In this document: positions 7,285-14,582 of the stretch, piece after piece
How the letters are laid out: each line of letters opens with the position of its first letter
Position numbering within the stretch: position 1 is the first letter of the stretch
Source of the DNA: CAWJLE01 sp963843645
GTDB taxonomy: Bacteria > Chloroflexota > Anaerolineae > DAOTYC01
Direction of reading: 5' to 3'
Assembly: GCA_963843645.1 (NCBI GenBank)
Contig: CAWJLE010000003.1
Coordinates: 372,001 to 436,000, forward strand
DNA: 64,000 bases
Notes under the pieces: model-generated
The model's database searches: none
Told to the model about the DNA's origin: nothing
Seen by the model: the letters and a program-made list of their open reading frames with translations, nothing else
Translations under genes and position numbers: made by a program

Positions 7285-8336
7285 CTACACAGCCACCCCG
7301 AGCTGGACAGCGCGTTCGCTGAACTGCCGCCAGGTTTCATCATCGATCGCGATGCCATCCCGCAGTCGCGCGGCCATCGTGTCGTATTCGGGATCGCCTG
7401 GAAGCATGATATGCGAGAAACCGGGCGCAAGCCTGGACGATTTCAGGTGGGCGGCGAATCGTCGCATTCGTTCGGCGAACTCCGCCTCGGGAATGAACTT
7501 CTTGATGTCAACGGCCTGAATGTAGAAGCCGTTGCCGAGACGAGTCTGGCTGACCGCGGCTGCAGCCGGCGGCCGAGAGGCCTCCGGCCGAGAATGTCGA
7601 CCATCACCGACAGCGCATAACCTTTGTAGCCCACGTATCCACCCAGGGGCAACAGCGAACCGGGTGGCGGCCCATACAGATCGTTCGGGATCCGTGCTCA
7701 GCTCGCCATTCGCGTTGACGATCCACGGCTCGGGAAGGCGCTTGCCCTTGTTGCGCGCCAGACGGACCTTGCCTTCAGCGGTGACGCTGGAGGCCATGTC
7801 GACCACGATGGGGTGGCTCGAGACCGGAGTCGGCACGGCAAACGAGATGGGGTTCGTCGACAGACGATGCTCGCTGCCGCCCCACGGCACCACGCGCTGG
7901 GCGGCGCCATGGCCGTTGGCTACAGCCAGACCCATCATATTGTGCGTCCGCGATCATGGCGGTGAACTCCCCGACGCGTCCCACGTGGTTGCACTCGCCC
8001 ACGGAGACGGCCGCGATGCCGAACTGGGTGGCGCGCTCGATGACGAGGTTTGTCGGCCTGGCGGGCAACGACCATGCCGAAGCCCCAGTTGCCTTTGGCG
8101 ACGACCATGGCCGGTGCATCGGTCACGATTTCGAGACGGCCGTCCGGCTTGATGTCGCCCTTCTCGATCAGGTCCAGGTACTGCATCACGCGGATCACGC
8201 CGTGGGAATCCATGCCCATCAGGTTGCTGGTGACGAGCGAATCGGCAACGATCTGCGCCTCTTCGGCAGGAACCGCGGCGTGGACGAAAGGTCCGCGACA
8301 CGTCTTATCAGATAATCGCGGCGAAACGGTTGGCAT
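7285..8336 (-). pseudogene. LDH2/malate-type NAD(P)H oxidoreductase, multiple frameshifts
   Basis: Belongs to the L-lactate/malate/ureidoglycolate dehydrogenase (LDH2) family that reduces 2-oxo acids with NAD(P)H. Recognisable pieces in different frames are: MDSHGVIRVMQYLDLI with WGFGMVVARQA (8336-8060), NLVIERATQFGIAAV with NHVGRVGEFT (8060-7950), NPISFAVPT and VVDMASSVTAEGKV (7850-7750), GYKGYALSVMVDIL (7650-7600), and LGNGFYIQAVDIKKFIP to the stop (7540-7285). At least four frame changes are needed. All conserved blocks occur in the right order and at family spacing, so this may be a functional gene hit by consensus indels rather than decay. The gene sits between a small membrane protein (6 bp upstream) and the coiled-coil SH3 gene (11 bp downstream). 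Confidence 0.75.
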
Positions 8337-8342
8337 TTGAGC

Positions 8343-8936
8343 TCAATGGCCTTTCGAGTATTCGATAGAGTTCCCGGCTCGGGCGGAATCCGACGGCATC
8401 ACTCTTCGTGGAGGCTGACCTCCAGGAACGCCGCCAGATGGCTGGCCAGATTGCATCATTCTGTTCCAGTCTGTCGCCCGGTCGACGCCATAGAACTGGC
8501 CGTCACGCGTGACGAGGGCCACGGTCCATACCGGACCCTCGCCCACTGGGGGCGAAGCGGACGGCTTCCACCTCGCCAAACGCCACGGCCCAGCGCGGCA
8601 GTTTCAACATCACCGGCACCAGGTGCTCCGAGCGGGCCACCGGCCGCTGCTCGCGGTCGAAAATGACCTCCTCGCGGTGAACAAGCTCGATCAGGTTGAG
8701 CACCGTCAGCGCCAAAGCGCAGTACACCAACGCCAAATGGAACACAGCCGTAACGATTGCCCCACCCATGGTGTCGTAGCCTTGCATCAGAAAGAAAAGG
8801 GCGAAACCAGCTACCATGGCCAAGGCGACAGCCAGCGGCCCACAGCACCGGAGCGAACCGGGCGCCCGCCGCGACTTGAGAACAATCCGTGTCTCGTTTG
8901 CTTCAGCAACTCGAAAAGAAGGTTGAAGCTCTGCAT
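8343..8936 (-). pseudogene. Small membrane protein, two apparent frameshifts
   Basis: Not assigned to a known family. A plausible N-terminus MQSFNLLFELLKQTRHGLF starts at 8936; after a slip near 8865 the frame continues into two hydrophobic segments (LAVALAMVAGFALFFLMQG and TAVFHLALVYCALALTVLNLI, 8830-8690), then a soluble tail (PVMLKLPRWAVAFGEVEAVRF). A second slip in the five-G run near 8550 leads to GEGPVWTVALVTRDGQFYGV and the stop at 8343. The TGA lies 6 bp before the LDH2-type gene, so it is probably the upstream member of that transcription unit. Confidence 0.5.
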
Positions 8937-8989
8937 GATCTCGCTGACGCCACTGCCTCAGCCCTCTTTACCGCTTTTGAGATCAAAGC

Positions 8990-9336
8990 CTACCTTTTCG
9001 GAACTCGTAACTTCTGGCCGATGGACAAGAGGTCTCCGTCACTCAACTGGTTCAGGCGCATCAGATCGCTGACAGATATGTCGTACATGGCCGCAATGCC
9101 GCCCAGGGTGTCTCCGGCTTTGACCGTGTAGATAAGGGTCTCTGGCGTCACGGTATGCGTAGGTGTCGGAGGTTGTGTGGGCTGCGGCGCCGCGCGTGGA
9201 CGTAATAGTCGCGTAAGGGGTGAGGATCAGTGTCGGCCGAAGCTCCATTTCCTCTTGCTGCGATCGCACTGAGACAGGCCAGGACCATGCCGGCCAGTAG
9301 CAAGCTTGCCAGGAGCACCCAACGGGTGCGTCTCAT
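8990..9336 (-). pseudogene. LysM-domain lipoprotein, two apparent frameshifts
   Basis: The N-terminus MRRTRWVLLASLLLAGMVLAC is a lipoprotein signal with lipobox VLAC, starting at ATG 9336 behind AAGGGAGGG. After slips near 9240 and 9190 the frame passes a Pro/Thr linker (AAPQPTQPPTPTHTVTPET) into a complete LysM domain: LIYTVKAGDTLGGIAAMYD, VSDLMRLNQL and SIGQKLRVP (9130-8995), with stop at 8990-8992. LysM binds peptidoglycan N-acetylglucosamine, so the protein would sit on the outer face of the membrane or in the wall. It is probably first in the minus-strand unit down to 3710. Confidence 0.7.
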
Positions 9337-9452
9337 CGCGGATTTCCCTCCCTTGCTTGAATCCAGGAAATCACTCTGCAGGCTCGTATCCAACATAGCG
9401 AACTACGGTTAGAAACATATCCAACACGCGCAGACCGCACATAGTTACTTAT

Positions 9453-9482
9453 ATGTTACCATGGAGGGTCTGATTTTGTCAA
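9453..9482 (-). promoter_or_regulatory. Promoter upstream of the LysM gene
   Basis: On the minus strand TTGACA (9482-9477) and TAACAT (9458-9453) are 18 bp apart, giving a leader of about 110 nt before ATG 9336. Confidence 0.5.
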
Positions 9483-9505
9483 GTTGAGCCCGCGTAGTGT
9501 GACAC

Positions 9506-9539
9506 AAAAAAGGAGGGGTAGCGCCGGACCACCCCTCCT
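9506..9539 (-). terminator. Rho-independent terminator of the 9555-9803 gene
   Basis: Minus-strand AGGAGGGGT (9539-9531) pairs perfectly with ACCCCTCCT (9519-9511), followed by T residues from 9510 down. It lies 16 bp after the stop at 9555. Confidence 0.88.
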
Positions 9540-9554
9540 GATCATCGCAGCCTT

Positions 9555-9803
9555 TCAACCGGCGCGGTAGCACCCTCGGTGGAACGGCTTCTTGGTCTTG
9601 ACTGCCCGTCCACGCTCGTCCATCGAGACGACCTGGACCATGAGCAGGTCGCCGTGGCTTACCGCGTTGCCGCATTTCGTGCAAACGTGTGCCCGAAGAG
9701 GAGGCGCGACGTGCATCGCGCGTGGCGACATCCGCGCCCATCTTTGATGCTTGAGCCATATCCTGAAAAACCTCCCTATTGTAGAGTGAAGGATCGAAGT
9801 CAT
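9555..9803 (-). CDS. Small zinc-ribbon-like protein
   Basis: A C-terminal segment reads VCTKCGNAVSHGDLLMVQV...FHRGCY, with a C-x2-C pair and a downstream H-x3-C that could complete one zinc site. The true start is uncertain. The frame opens at 9803, but GGGAGG at about 9771 precedes an ATG (about 9761) in another frame encoding MAQASKMGADVAT, and joining the two requires one slip near 9715; the resulting protein would be about 68 residues. It has its own strong promoter (9824-9852) and terminator (9506-9539), so it is monocistronic and probably well expressed. Function unknown. Confidence 0.6.
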   Translation of the reverse strand: MTSILHSTIGRFFRIWLKHQRWARMSPRAMHVAPPLRAHVCTKCGNAVSHGDLLMVQVVSMDERGRAVKTKKPFHRGCYRAG

Positions 9804-9823
9804 GCCTGGAAAGAACCCTAGCT

Positions 9824-9852
9824 ATTATACCTGCAAGGGTTAACCACGTCAA
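9824..9852 (-). promoter_or_regulatory. Strong sigma70-like promoter
   Basis: Minus-strand TTGACG (9852-9847), a 17-bp spacer and a perfect TATAAT (9829-9824) drive the small zinc-ribbon gene at 9803-9555. Confidence 0.8.
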
Positions 9853-9916
9853 GTACGTGGCGTTGGAACGGATGGATTCGCCCAAGAGCCTTGAGCGTCC
9901 TTCTCGATTCTTCCGG

Positions 9917-10968
9917 CTATTCTTCGGCGAGGAGCAGGACCTTGCCGCCGCCGCCGGATCGGGCAACCGCCAGCGCCTCCTCGTACTTCGAAAGCGGGAA
10001 GCGATGGGTAATGACCTTCATGGGATCGAATCGACCTGCAGCCAGCAGAGCCTCCATCTGGTACCAGGTGCTCCACATAAGGCGGCCGGTCACGCCGTGG
10101 ACTGTGGCTTCCTTGTAAACGATGTCGGTCGTCGTGTCCAACGTCACGGGGTCGGAGGTCAGACCGACCAACACGATGCGGCCGCCTCGGCGCAAGACCT
10201 TGAATGCGTCTTGCGTGGCTTTGGCTGAGCCGGTGTATTCCAGCACGACGTCCACGCCGCGGTGCTGCGTCGCGTCGAGGATGGCGTCGACCGCGCTGTC
10301 TTCGCCGGCGTTCACCGGGATCAAGCCGGGCACGACCTGCGGCCGCCAGCTGCAGCCGGACAGGGCTCAGGTCGATGCCGTAGATCGTGCGCGCGCCGCC
10401 TGAGAAGGCGGCTGCTGCGCCGTAGATGCCGATTGGCCCGCAGCCGAAGACGGCCACCGTGGCTGCCGTTCAGGTCGCCGGCAGCCTGAACGCCGTGAAC
10501 GCCGACGCCCATCGGCTCCAGCACCGCGCCCATCTCGTAAGAGATCGCTGTCGCCCAGCTTCCAGGCGCACACGTCGGGCAGCTTGGCGTAGTCGGCGAA
10601 CGCGCCGTCGGTGTGTACGCCGACGATGACCATGTTCTCGCACGCATGCTGATTGCCGGTCTGCGCACTGGAAGCAGTGGCCGCACGGGACGTGGGTTTC
10701 ACAGGCGACGCGGTCGCCGACCTTGAAACGAGGTGACCGCGTTGCCCACTGCGACGACGTCGCCGGCGTACTCATGGCCCAGAATCATGGGCAGGTGACA
10801 GCGCGCCTGCGCCCAGGGCGACCACGCGTAGATGTGGTGGTCCGTGCCGCAGATGGCGGCCGCCTTGACCTGCACCAGGAGGTCGCGTGGACCGATGGTC
10901 GGGACGTCCACGTCCAGGAACACGAGGCCCGGCTTCGGGTCGCGCTTCACCACCGCCTGCATTTTCAT
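9917..10968 (-). pseudogene. tdh: L-threonine 3-dehydrogenase-like zinc dehydrogenase, several frameshifts
   Basis: Medium-chain zinc dehydrogenase closest in pattern to threonine 3-dehydrogenase, which oxidises L-threonine to 2-amino-3-ketobutyrate. Diagnostic pieces are AICGTDHHIYAWSPWAQ and LGHEYAGDVVAVG (catalytic zinc), GDRVACETHVPCGHC (structural zinc), GCGPIGIYGAAAA (nucleotide binding) and VHGVTGRLMWSTWYQMEALL with ITHRFPL near the C-terminus. These lie in order but in several frames, with changes near 10725, 10670, 10550, 10480 and 10340; the last 139 residues (10333-9917) are in one frame. ATG 10968 follows GGAG in a short leader. Either consensus indels or a decaying gene. It follows another zinc dehydrogenase, separated by a 93-bp palindrome. 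Confidence 0.75.
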
Positions 10969-11004
10969 TATAGATAGTCTCCTCTCATTGTCTATCCAGG
11001 TAGG

Positions 11005-11097
11005 GCCGCGCCCGGTGTGGGGCGAGCCGCCGGCGTCGCCCCTACGATGGCATGCGTAGGGGCGACGCCGGCGGCTGGCCCCGCACTCGGGCGCGGC
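11005..11097. repeat. 93-bp imperfect palindrome between two dehydrogenase genes
   Basis: The inner stem of 22 bp is perfect (11025-11046 with 11055-11076, loop ATGGCATG). It continues outward through about 20 further mostly paired positions (11005-11024 with 11077-11097) with one bulge, one mismatch and two G-T pairs. It fills nearly the whole gap between the stop at 11103 and the start at 10968. There is no T tract, so a simple terminator is not obvious; a REP/MITE-like palindrome is possible. Confidence 0.8.
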
Positions 11098-11102
11098 GGA
11101 AT

Positions 11103-12145
11103 TCACAGCGTCACGACGCCCTTGATGACCTGGTCCTTCTGCGTGTCCACGAATTCGAGCGCGTGCTGAAGGTCCGCCAGCGGGAACGTATGCGTCACCA
11201 GCGGGCCCAGGTTGACTTTGCCGGCCTGCGCCAGGGACACCGCGACGGGGTACATGTTGGCGTAGCGGAAAACACCCAGCACGCGGATGCCCGAGCGGAC
11301 GATGCGCACCAGGTCGATAACCGACTTCCGGCTGGTGGACGATGCCGACCAGGCCGACGGTGCCGCCGCGCTTCACGGCCTTGATGGCCATCGACGGTCG
11401 TGGCCGGGGAGCCGGCAGTCTCCAGGCTGCGGTCCACGCCCTTGCCGCCGGTGAGCTCCACGATGCGCGCGCGGCGTCCGTGCCGCGCGCGTCGATGACC
11501 TCGTCGGCGCCGAGCTGCTTGGCCACATCCAGGCGCTTGGGCACGACGTCGACCACGAACGTGCGGGTGGCACCGCGCGACGAGCCGCCAGCAGGTTCGT
11601 CAGGCCGATGGGCCCGCTGCCGAAGATCGCGACGCTGTCGCCGACCTGCACGTCGGCCACGTGAGCAGCCATCAAGCCGACCGACAGCGGCTCGATCAGG
11701 GTCGCATGCACGAAATCGAGATTGGTGGGCATGGGAAACACGAAATCAGCCGGCTTAGTCACGTATTGCGCCATGATGCCGTCTGAGGGTGGAACGCCGG
11801 CGAATACGACACTGAGGCACAGATGGTAGTTGCCGTCCTTGCAGAACTCGCATTTGCGGCAAGGAATGCCGGGCTCGAGCACGACCGGGTCGCCGACCTT
11901 CCAGTTGGTCACGCCGGGGCCCAGGGCCGCGATCACGCCAGAGCCCTCGTGACCCATGATCAACGGATTCTTGGCGCATTGTTGCCTATGCCGCCGTAGC
12001 GAAAGATCGTCATATCCGATCCGCAGATTCCGATCGCTTTCATTTGCACGAGCACTTCACCAGGCCCCGGAATCGGTTTGCTGGTTTCGCGGATTTCGAC
12101 TCGACCCTTTTCCACAAAGTAGGCCGCCTGCATGGTTTCACTCAC
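11103..12145 (-). pseudogene. Sorbitol/xylitol dehydrogenase-like zinc dehydrogenase, frameshifted
   Basis: Medium-chain zinc-dependent polyol dehydrogenase. Blocks in order: AIGICGSDMTIFRYGGIG and IMGHEGSGVIAALGPG (catalytic zinc), EPGIPCRKCEFCKDGNYHLC (structural zinc), EPLSVGLMAAHVADV, GSGPIGLTNLLAAR (NAD binding), then KRLDVAKQLGADEVIDARG and GVFRYANMYPVAVSLAQAG near the C-terminus, typical of the sorbitol/xylitol branch. Frame changes occur near 11968, 11570, 11460, 11390 and 11310. The start is taken as GTG 12145 because GGAGG lies 7 nt upstream; ATG 12133 is an alternative. It has its own promoter (12198-12225). Substrate specificity cannot be read from the sequence. Confidence 0.75.
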
Positions 12146-12197
12146 GACAGCACCTCCGATGAATCGCAATGTAGGATCGCCGGATGATTTCGGTTCG

Positions 12198-12225
12198 ATT
12201 ATACCACCATCTCTAACGATCGCAA
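12198..12225 (-). promoter_or_regulatory. Promoter of the sorbitol dehydrogenase-like gene
   Basis: Minus-strand TTGCGA (12225-12220), 16-bp spacer, perfect TATAAT (12203-12198); leader of about 45 nt to GTG 12145. Confidence 0.6.
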
Positions 12226-12241
12226 GACGGGGGCCATGAAT

Positions 12242-12271
12242 TTGATGCGTCGCAGCCTGGAGTGGTACAAT
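12242..12271 (+). promoter_or_regulatory. Promoter of the ATP-grasp gene
   Basis: TTGATG at 12242-12247 and TACAAT at 12266-12271, 18-bp spacer, divergent from the dehydrogenase promoter. Leader of about 30 nt to GTG 12308. Confidence 0.5.
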
Positions 12272-12307
12272 AGTTGCCAATAGAAAATGTAGTGCGAGAG
12301 GAGCTGG

Positions 12308-13267
12308 GTGGATCAGTTTGACCTCGGCCTCGCCTGGAACTGGGAACACGACGCGGATTTCGTCCAGATTCTCGCGGAGGCTTGCCGGCAGCATGGAATG
12401 TCGCTGCTACAGATTACACCAGGCAATCTGAAGTCTGTGTTAGAGTCGTTGCAGAACGACACAATTGGGTTCAGCACTTTCTACGACCGGGCGAGCGATG
12501 ACGACCACCGCTTCATGCCGGTGGTGAATTGGGCACGCGAGCATTGCGCTTTCCGCATCAATCCGTACGAACGGGCGCATCGCACGTGGGACAAGGCGGC
12601 GATGCATCCTAAGGTCAGCCGTGTGGTCCAGACCCCTCACACGATCGTTCTGCCGTCCTACAGCGAGAGGCCGGATTTGCCGACGCTGGATCTGAGCCCT
12701 TTGGGCCCGGCGTTCACCATCAAGCCGGCACATGGCAGCGGTGGCGTGGGTGTCATTTGCGTCGCCACTTCGATCGAGCACGTGCTGTCAGCCAGGCAGG
12801 AGTATCCGAACGACAAATATCTGCTGCAGGCGCAGGTGGTGCCGGTCCAGCTTGGCGAGCGAGCGGCCTGGTTTCGCGTGATCTATGCGGCAGGCGAGGT
12901 TTATCCTTCCTGGTGGCAAACAGATACCCACATCTACGGGAAAGTGACGGACGACGAGATGGTCCTCCACCATCTGGAGCCATTGCGCGACACGACGCGA
13001 GCGATTGCCAATGTCTGCAAGCTGGACCTGTTCTCCACTGAGATCGCGCTGACGAGCGATCGAGCTTTTCAGGTCGTAGACTACGCCAACGATACCATCG
13101 ACCTCCGCATTCAATCGAGGACGGCTGAAGGCGTCCCGGACGACGTTGTGCGGCAGGTGGCGGACAGCCTGGCTGTCATGGCGAAGCGGCGCACCCGCCG
13201 TCGCCCGCGCAGGCACGTAGTCTGTCCGAAGGTCGGCGTGGCGACCGATTGCGGCGGAGGGGTCTAG
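12308..13267 (+). CDS. ATP-grasp fold protein
   Basis: A 319-residue soluble protein. The central part resembles an ATP-grasp ligase: the hinge-lysine stretch FTIKPAHGSGGVGVICV looks like the K-P-x2-G-S-x-G-V glycine loop, followed by YLLQAQVVPV and, near the C-terminus, DLFSTEIALTSDRAFQVVDYANDT, where metal-binding acidic residues and a D-Y-x-N substitute for the usual D-x-N. The N-terminus (LAEACRQHGMSLLQITPGNL) fits the preceding substrate domain. GTG 12308 follows GAGGAG. The C-terminal tail is Arg-rich and may be altered by an indel. It stops within the convergent esterase (4-bp overlap). Substrate unknown; RimK/glutathione-synthetase-like at fold level only. Confidence 0.65.
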   Translation: MDQFDLGLAWNWEHDADFVQILAEACRQHGMSLLQITPGNLKSVLESLQNDTIGFSTFYDRASDDDHRFMPVVNWAREHCAFRINPYERAHRTWDKAAMHPKVSRVVQTPHTIVLPSYSERPDLPTLDLSPLGPAFTIKPAHGSGGVGVICVATSIEHVLSARQEYPNDKYLLQAQVVPVQLGERAAWFRVIYAAGEVYPSWWQTDTHIYGKVTDDEMVLHHLEPLRDTTRAIANVCKLDLFSTEIALTSDRAFQVVDYANDTIDLRIQSRTAEGVPDDVVRQVADSLAVMAKRRTRRRPRRHVVCPKVGVATDCGGGV

Positions 13268-13971
13268 AGGTTGGTTTCATCGTCGCAGTCTGAGTTGGGG
13301 GCGCCGCGGCGGTGGCGGAGAAACCAGGCGTACAACTCCGGATCCTGGTAGGTGCGCGTCCACGCGTCGTGTCCGGCGTCAGGATAGACGGTCAAACGCG
13401 CGCGACCTCCGCAGCGACGGACCACTTCAATCACTTTTTCGGATTCCTCCACGGGGACAATTCGGTCCAACGCGCCGTGAAACGCCCAGATGGGTACGTC
13501 TTTGAGCGAGCAAGCTTTTTCTGGGAACCCATATGACTTATAGCCGCCGCCACAGATGGGCGCAATCGCTGCAAACAAGGCAGGATACCGTGCCGCCAGG
13601 TGCCACGTCCCGTACCCCCCCATGCCGATGCCGGTGAGGTACAGGCGCTCCGCATCCACTCGATATTTTGCAGCCACGTGATCGATCAGATCGTTGAGTG
13701 TTCGGAGATAGAGCTGCCACCCGGCTTTCGCGGGGCATTGTGGCGATACTGCGATGAAGCGGAAATCTCTCTGTTGTTCGGCGATTTTTGGGATTCCGTG
13801 TTTCTTCACCAACTCGAGGTCGTCCCCCCGCTCGTCGGCGCCGTGTAGAAACACGATCAAAGGCCACGTCCGCTCCGGATGCGCGCGGTATCCTCTGGGA
13901 AGAAACAACAGATAGTTGAGAACGCCTCGCCTGGATCGCTTAGAATCGAAGGAGTGGGCCGTCTGGGCCAT
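13264..13971 (-). CDS. Alpha/beta-hydrolase (esterase/peptidase type) lacking the nucleophile Ser
   Basis: A 235-residue alpha/beta-hydrolase of the polyhydroxybutyrate-depolymerase-like/predicted-peptidase group: LIVFLHGADERGDD is the oxyanion strand, PIWAFHGALDRIVPV supplies the acid Asp, and YPDAGHDAWTRTY the catalytic His. The nucleophile elbow, normally G-x-S-M-G-G-Y-G, reads TGIGMGGYGTW: the serine codon is GGC (Gly) at about 13632. A single A-to-G change from AGC would explain it. So the protein is either an inactive paralogue, a binding protein, or affected by a base error. Carboxyl end overlaps the ATP-grasp gene by 4 bp. No signal peptide. Confidence 0.85.
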   Translation of the reverse strand: MAQTAHSFDSKRSRRGVLNYLLFLPRGYRAHPERTWPLIVFLHGADERGDDLELVKKHGIPKIAEQQRDFRFIAVSPQCPAKAGWQLYLRTLNDLIDHVAAKYRVDAERLYLTGIGMGGYGTWHLAARYPALFAAIAPICGGGYKSYGFPEKACSLKDVPIWAFHGALDRIVPVEESEKVIEVVRRCGGRARLTVYPDAGHDAWTRTYQDPELYAWFLRHRRGAPNSDCDDETNL

Positions 13972-14035
13972 AGACCGATCCGTGTACTGTCACATGTTGG
14001 GGTGAGATCAGGATATACTGCGGAACCCTGAAGTG

Positions 14036-14311
14036 TTAGTGATCGCCACCGGCGACGTTCGACATAAAGACGACCGTCGCTCCTTCTTGGATCGCGTCTT
14101 GTAGCTTGATGACCTGGCCGTCAACGACGGGGGTAATCTTGAGGGTCTGGCCGTCTTTCATCCAAATGGCATTGTGGGCGTTCTCGCCATAGTGGTCGTC
14201 GAGCAGGGCCAACAAATCGGAGACCGTTGAGCCATCGGGTATCTCCATTTGAGTGGGTGATTGGCCGATGGCGAGACGTAAATGAGCGAAACTCTTCACG
14301 TTGATCTTCAT
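14036..14311 (-). CDS. ThiS/MoaD-family sulfur-carrier protein with residues after Gly-Gly
   Basis: A 91-residue beta-grasp protein: MKINVKSFAHLRLAIG, DGSTVSDLLALLDDHYGE and DGQVIKLQDAIQEGATVVF follow the MoaD/ThiS pattern, ending in NVAGGDH. As in the ttuB-like gene of this window, Gly-Gly is not terminal; two residues (DH) follow. Such tails need trimming before adenylation by an E1-like ThiF/MoeB enzyme. ATG 14311 is preferred to 14368 because GAGGGAAGAAG lies directly upstream. No molybdopterin or thiamin genes are nearby, so the acceptor pathway is unknown. Confidence 0.75.
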   Translation of the reverse strand: MKINVKSFAHLRLAIGQSPTQMEIPDGSTVSDLLALLDDHYGENAHNAIWMKDGQTLKITPVVDGQVIKLQDAIQEGATVVFMSNVAGGDH

Positions 14312-14582
14312 TTCTTCTTCCCTCTGATCGAAATGAAATCTCCCTGGATGCACGTCATTATATGCCAAGGACAGCCAGTGTCAATCGCGACTCCAGACAT
14401 TTTAACTTGAACCTATGGTCAGTTTATGATATCATTGGTTCGTCCGTTTGTCATGTGCCACATCGTGATGCTTGATTCGTGCGTCGTTAGAGGGCGCCCC
14501 GCTGCCGGCGGACCATCGAGTGGCGTTGCTCCGACTGCTGCTATAGGAAAGGAGAGGCTCTTCCAAGGAGAGTAGTATCAAT

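Noticed and set aside
7285..12145. Genuine pseudogene island of decaying oxidoreductases
   Set aside because: Considered, but the same type of slips affects recA and trpS, so consensus indels explain the pattern better; kept as frameshifted genes.
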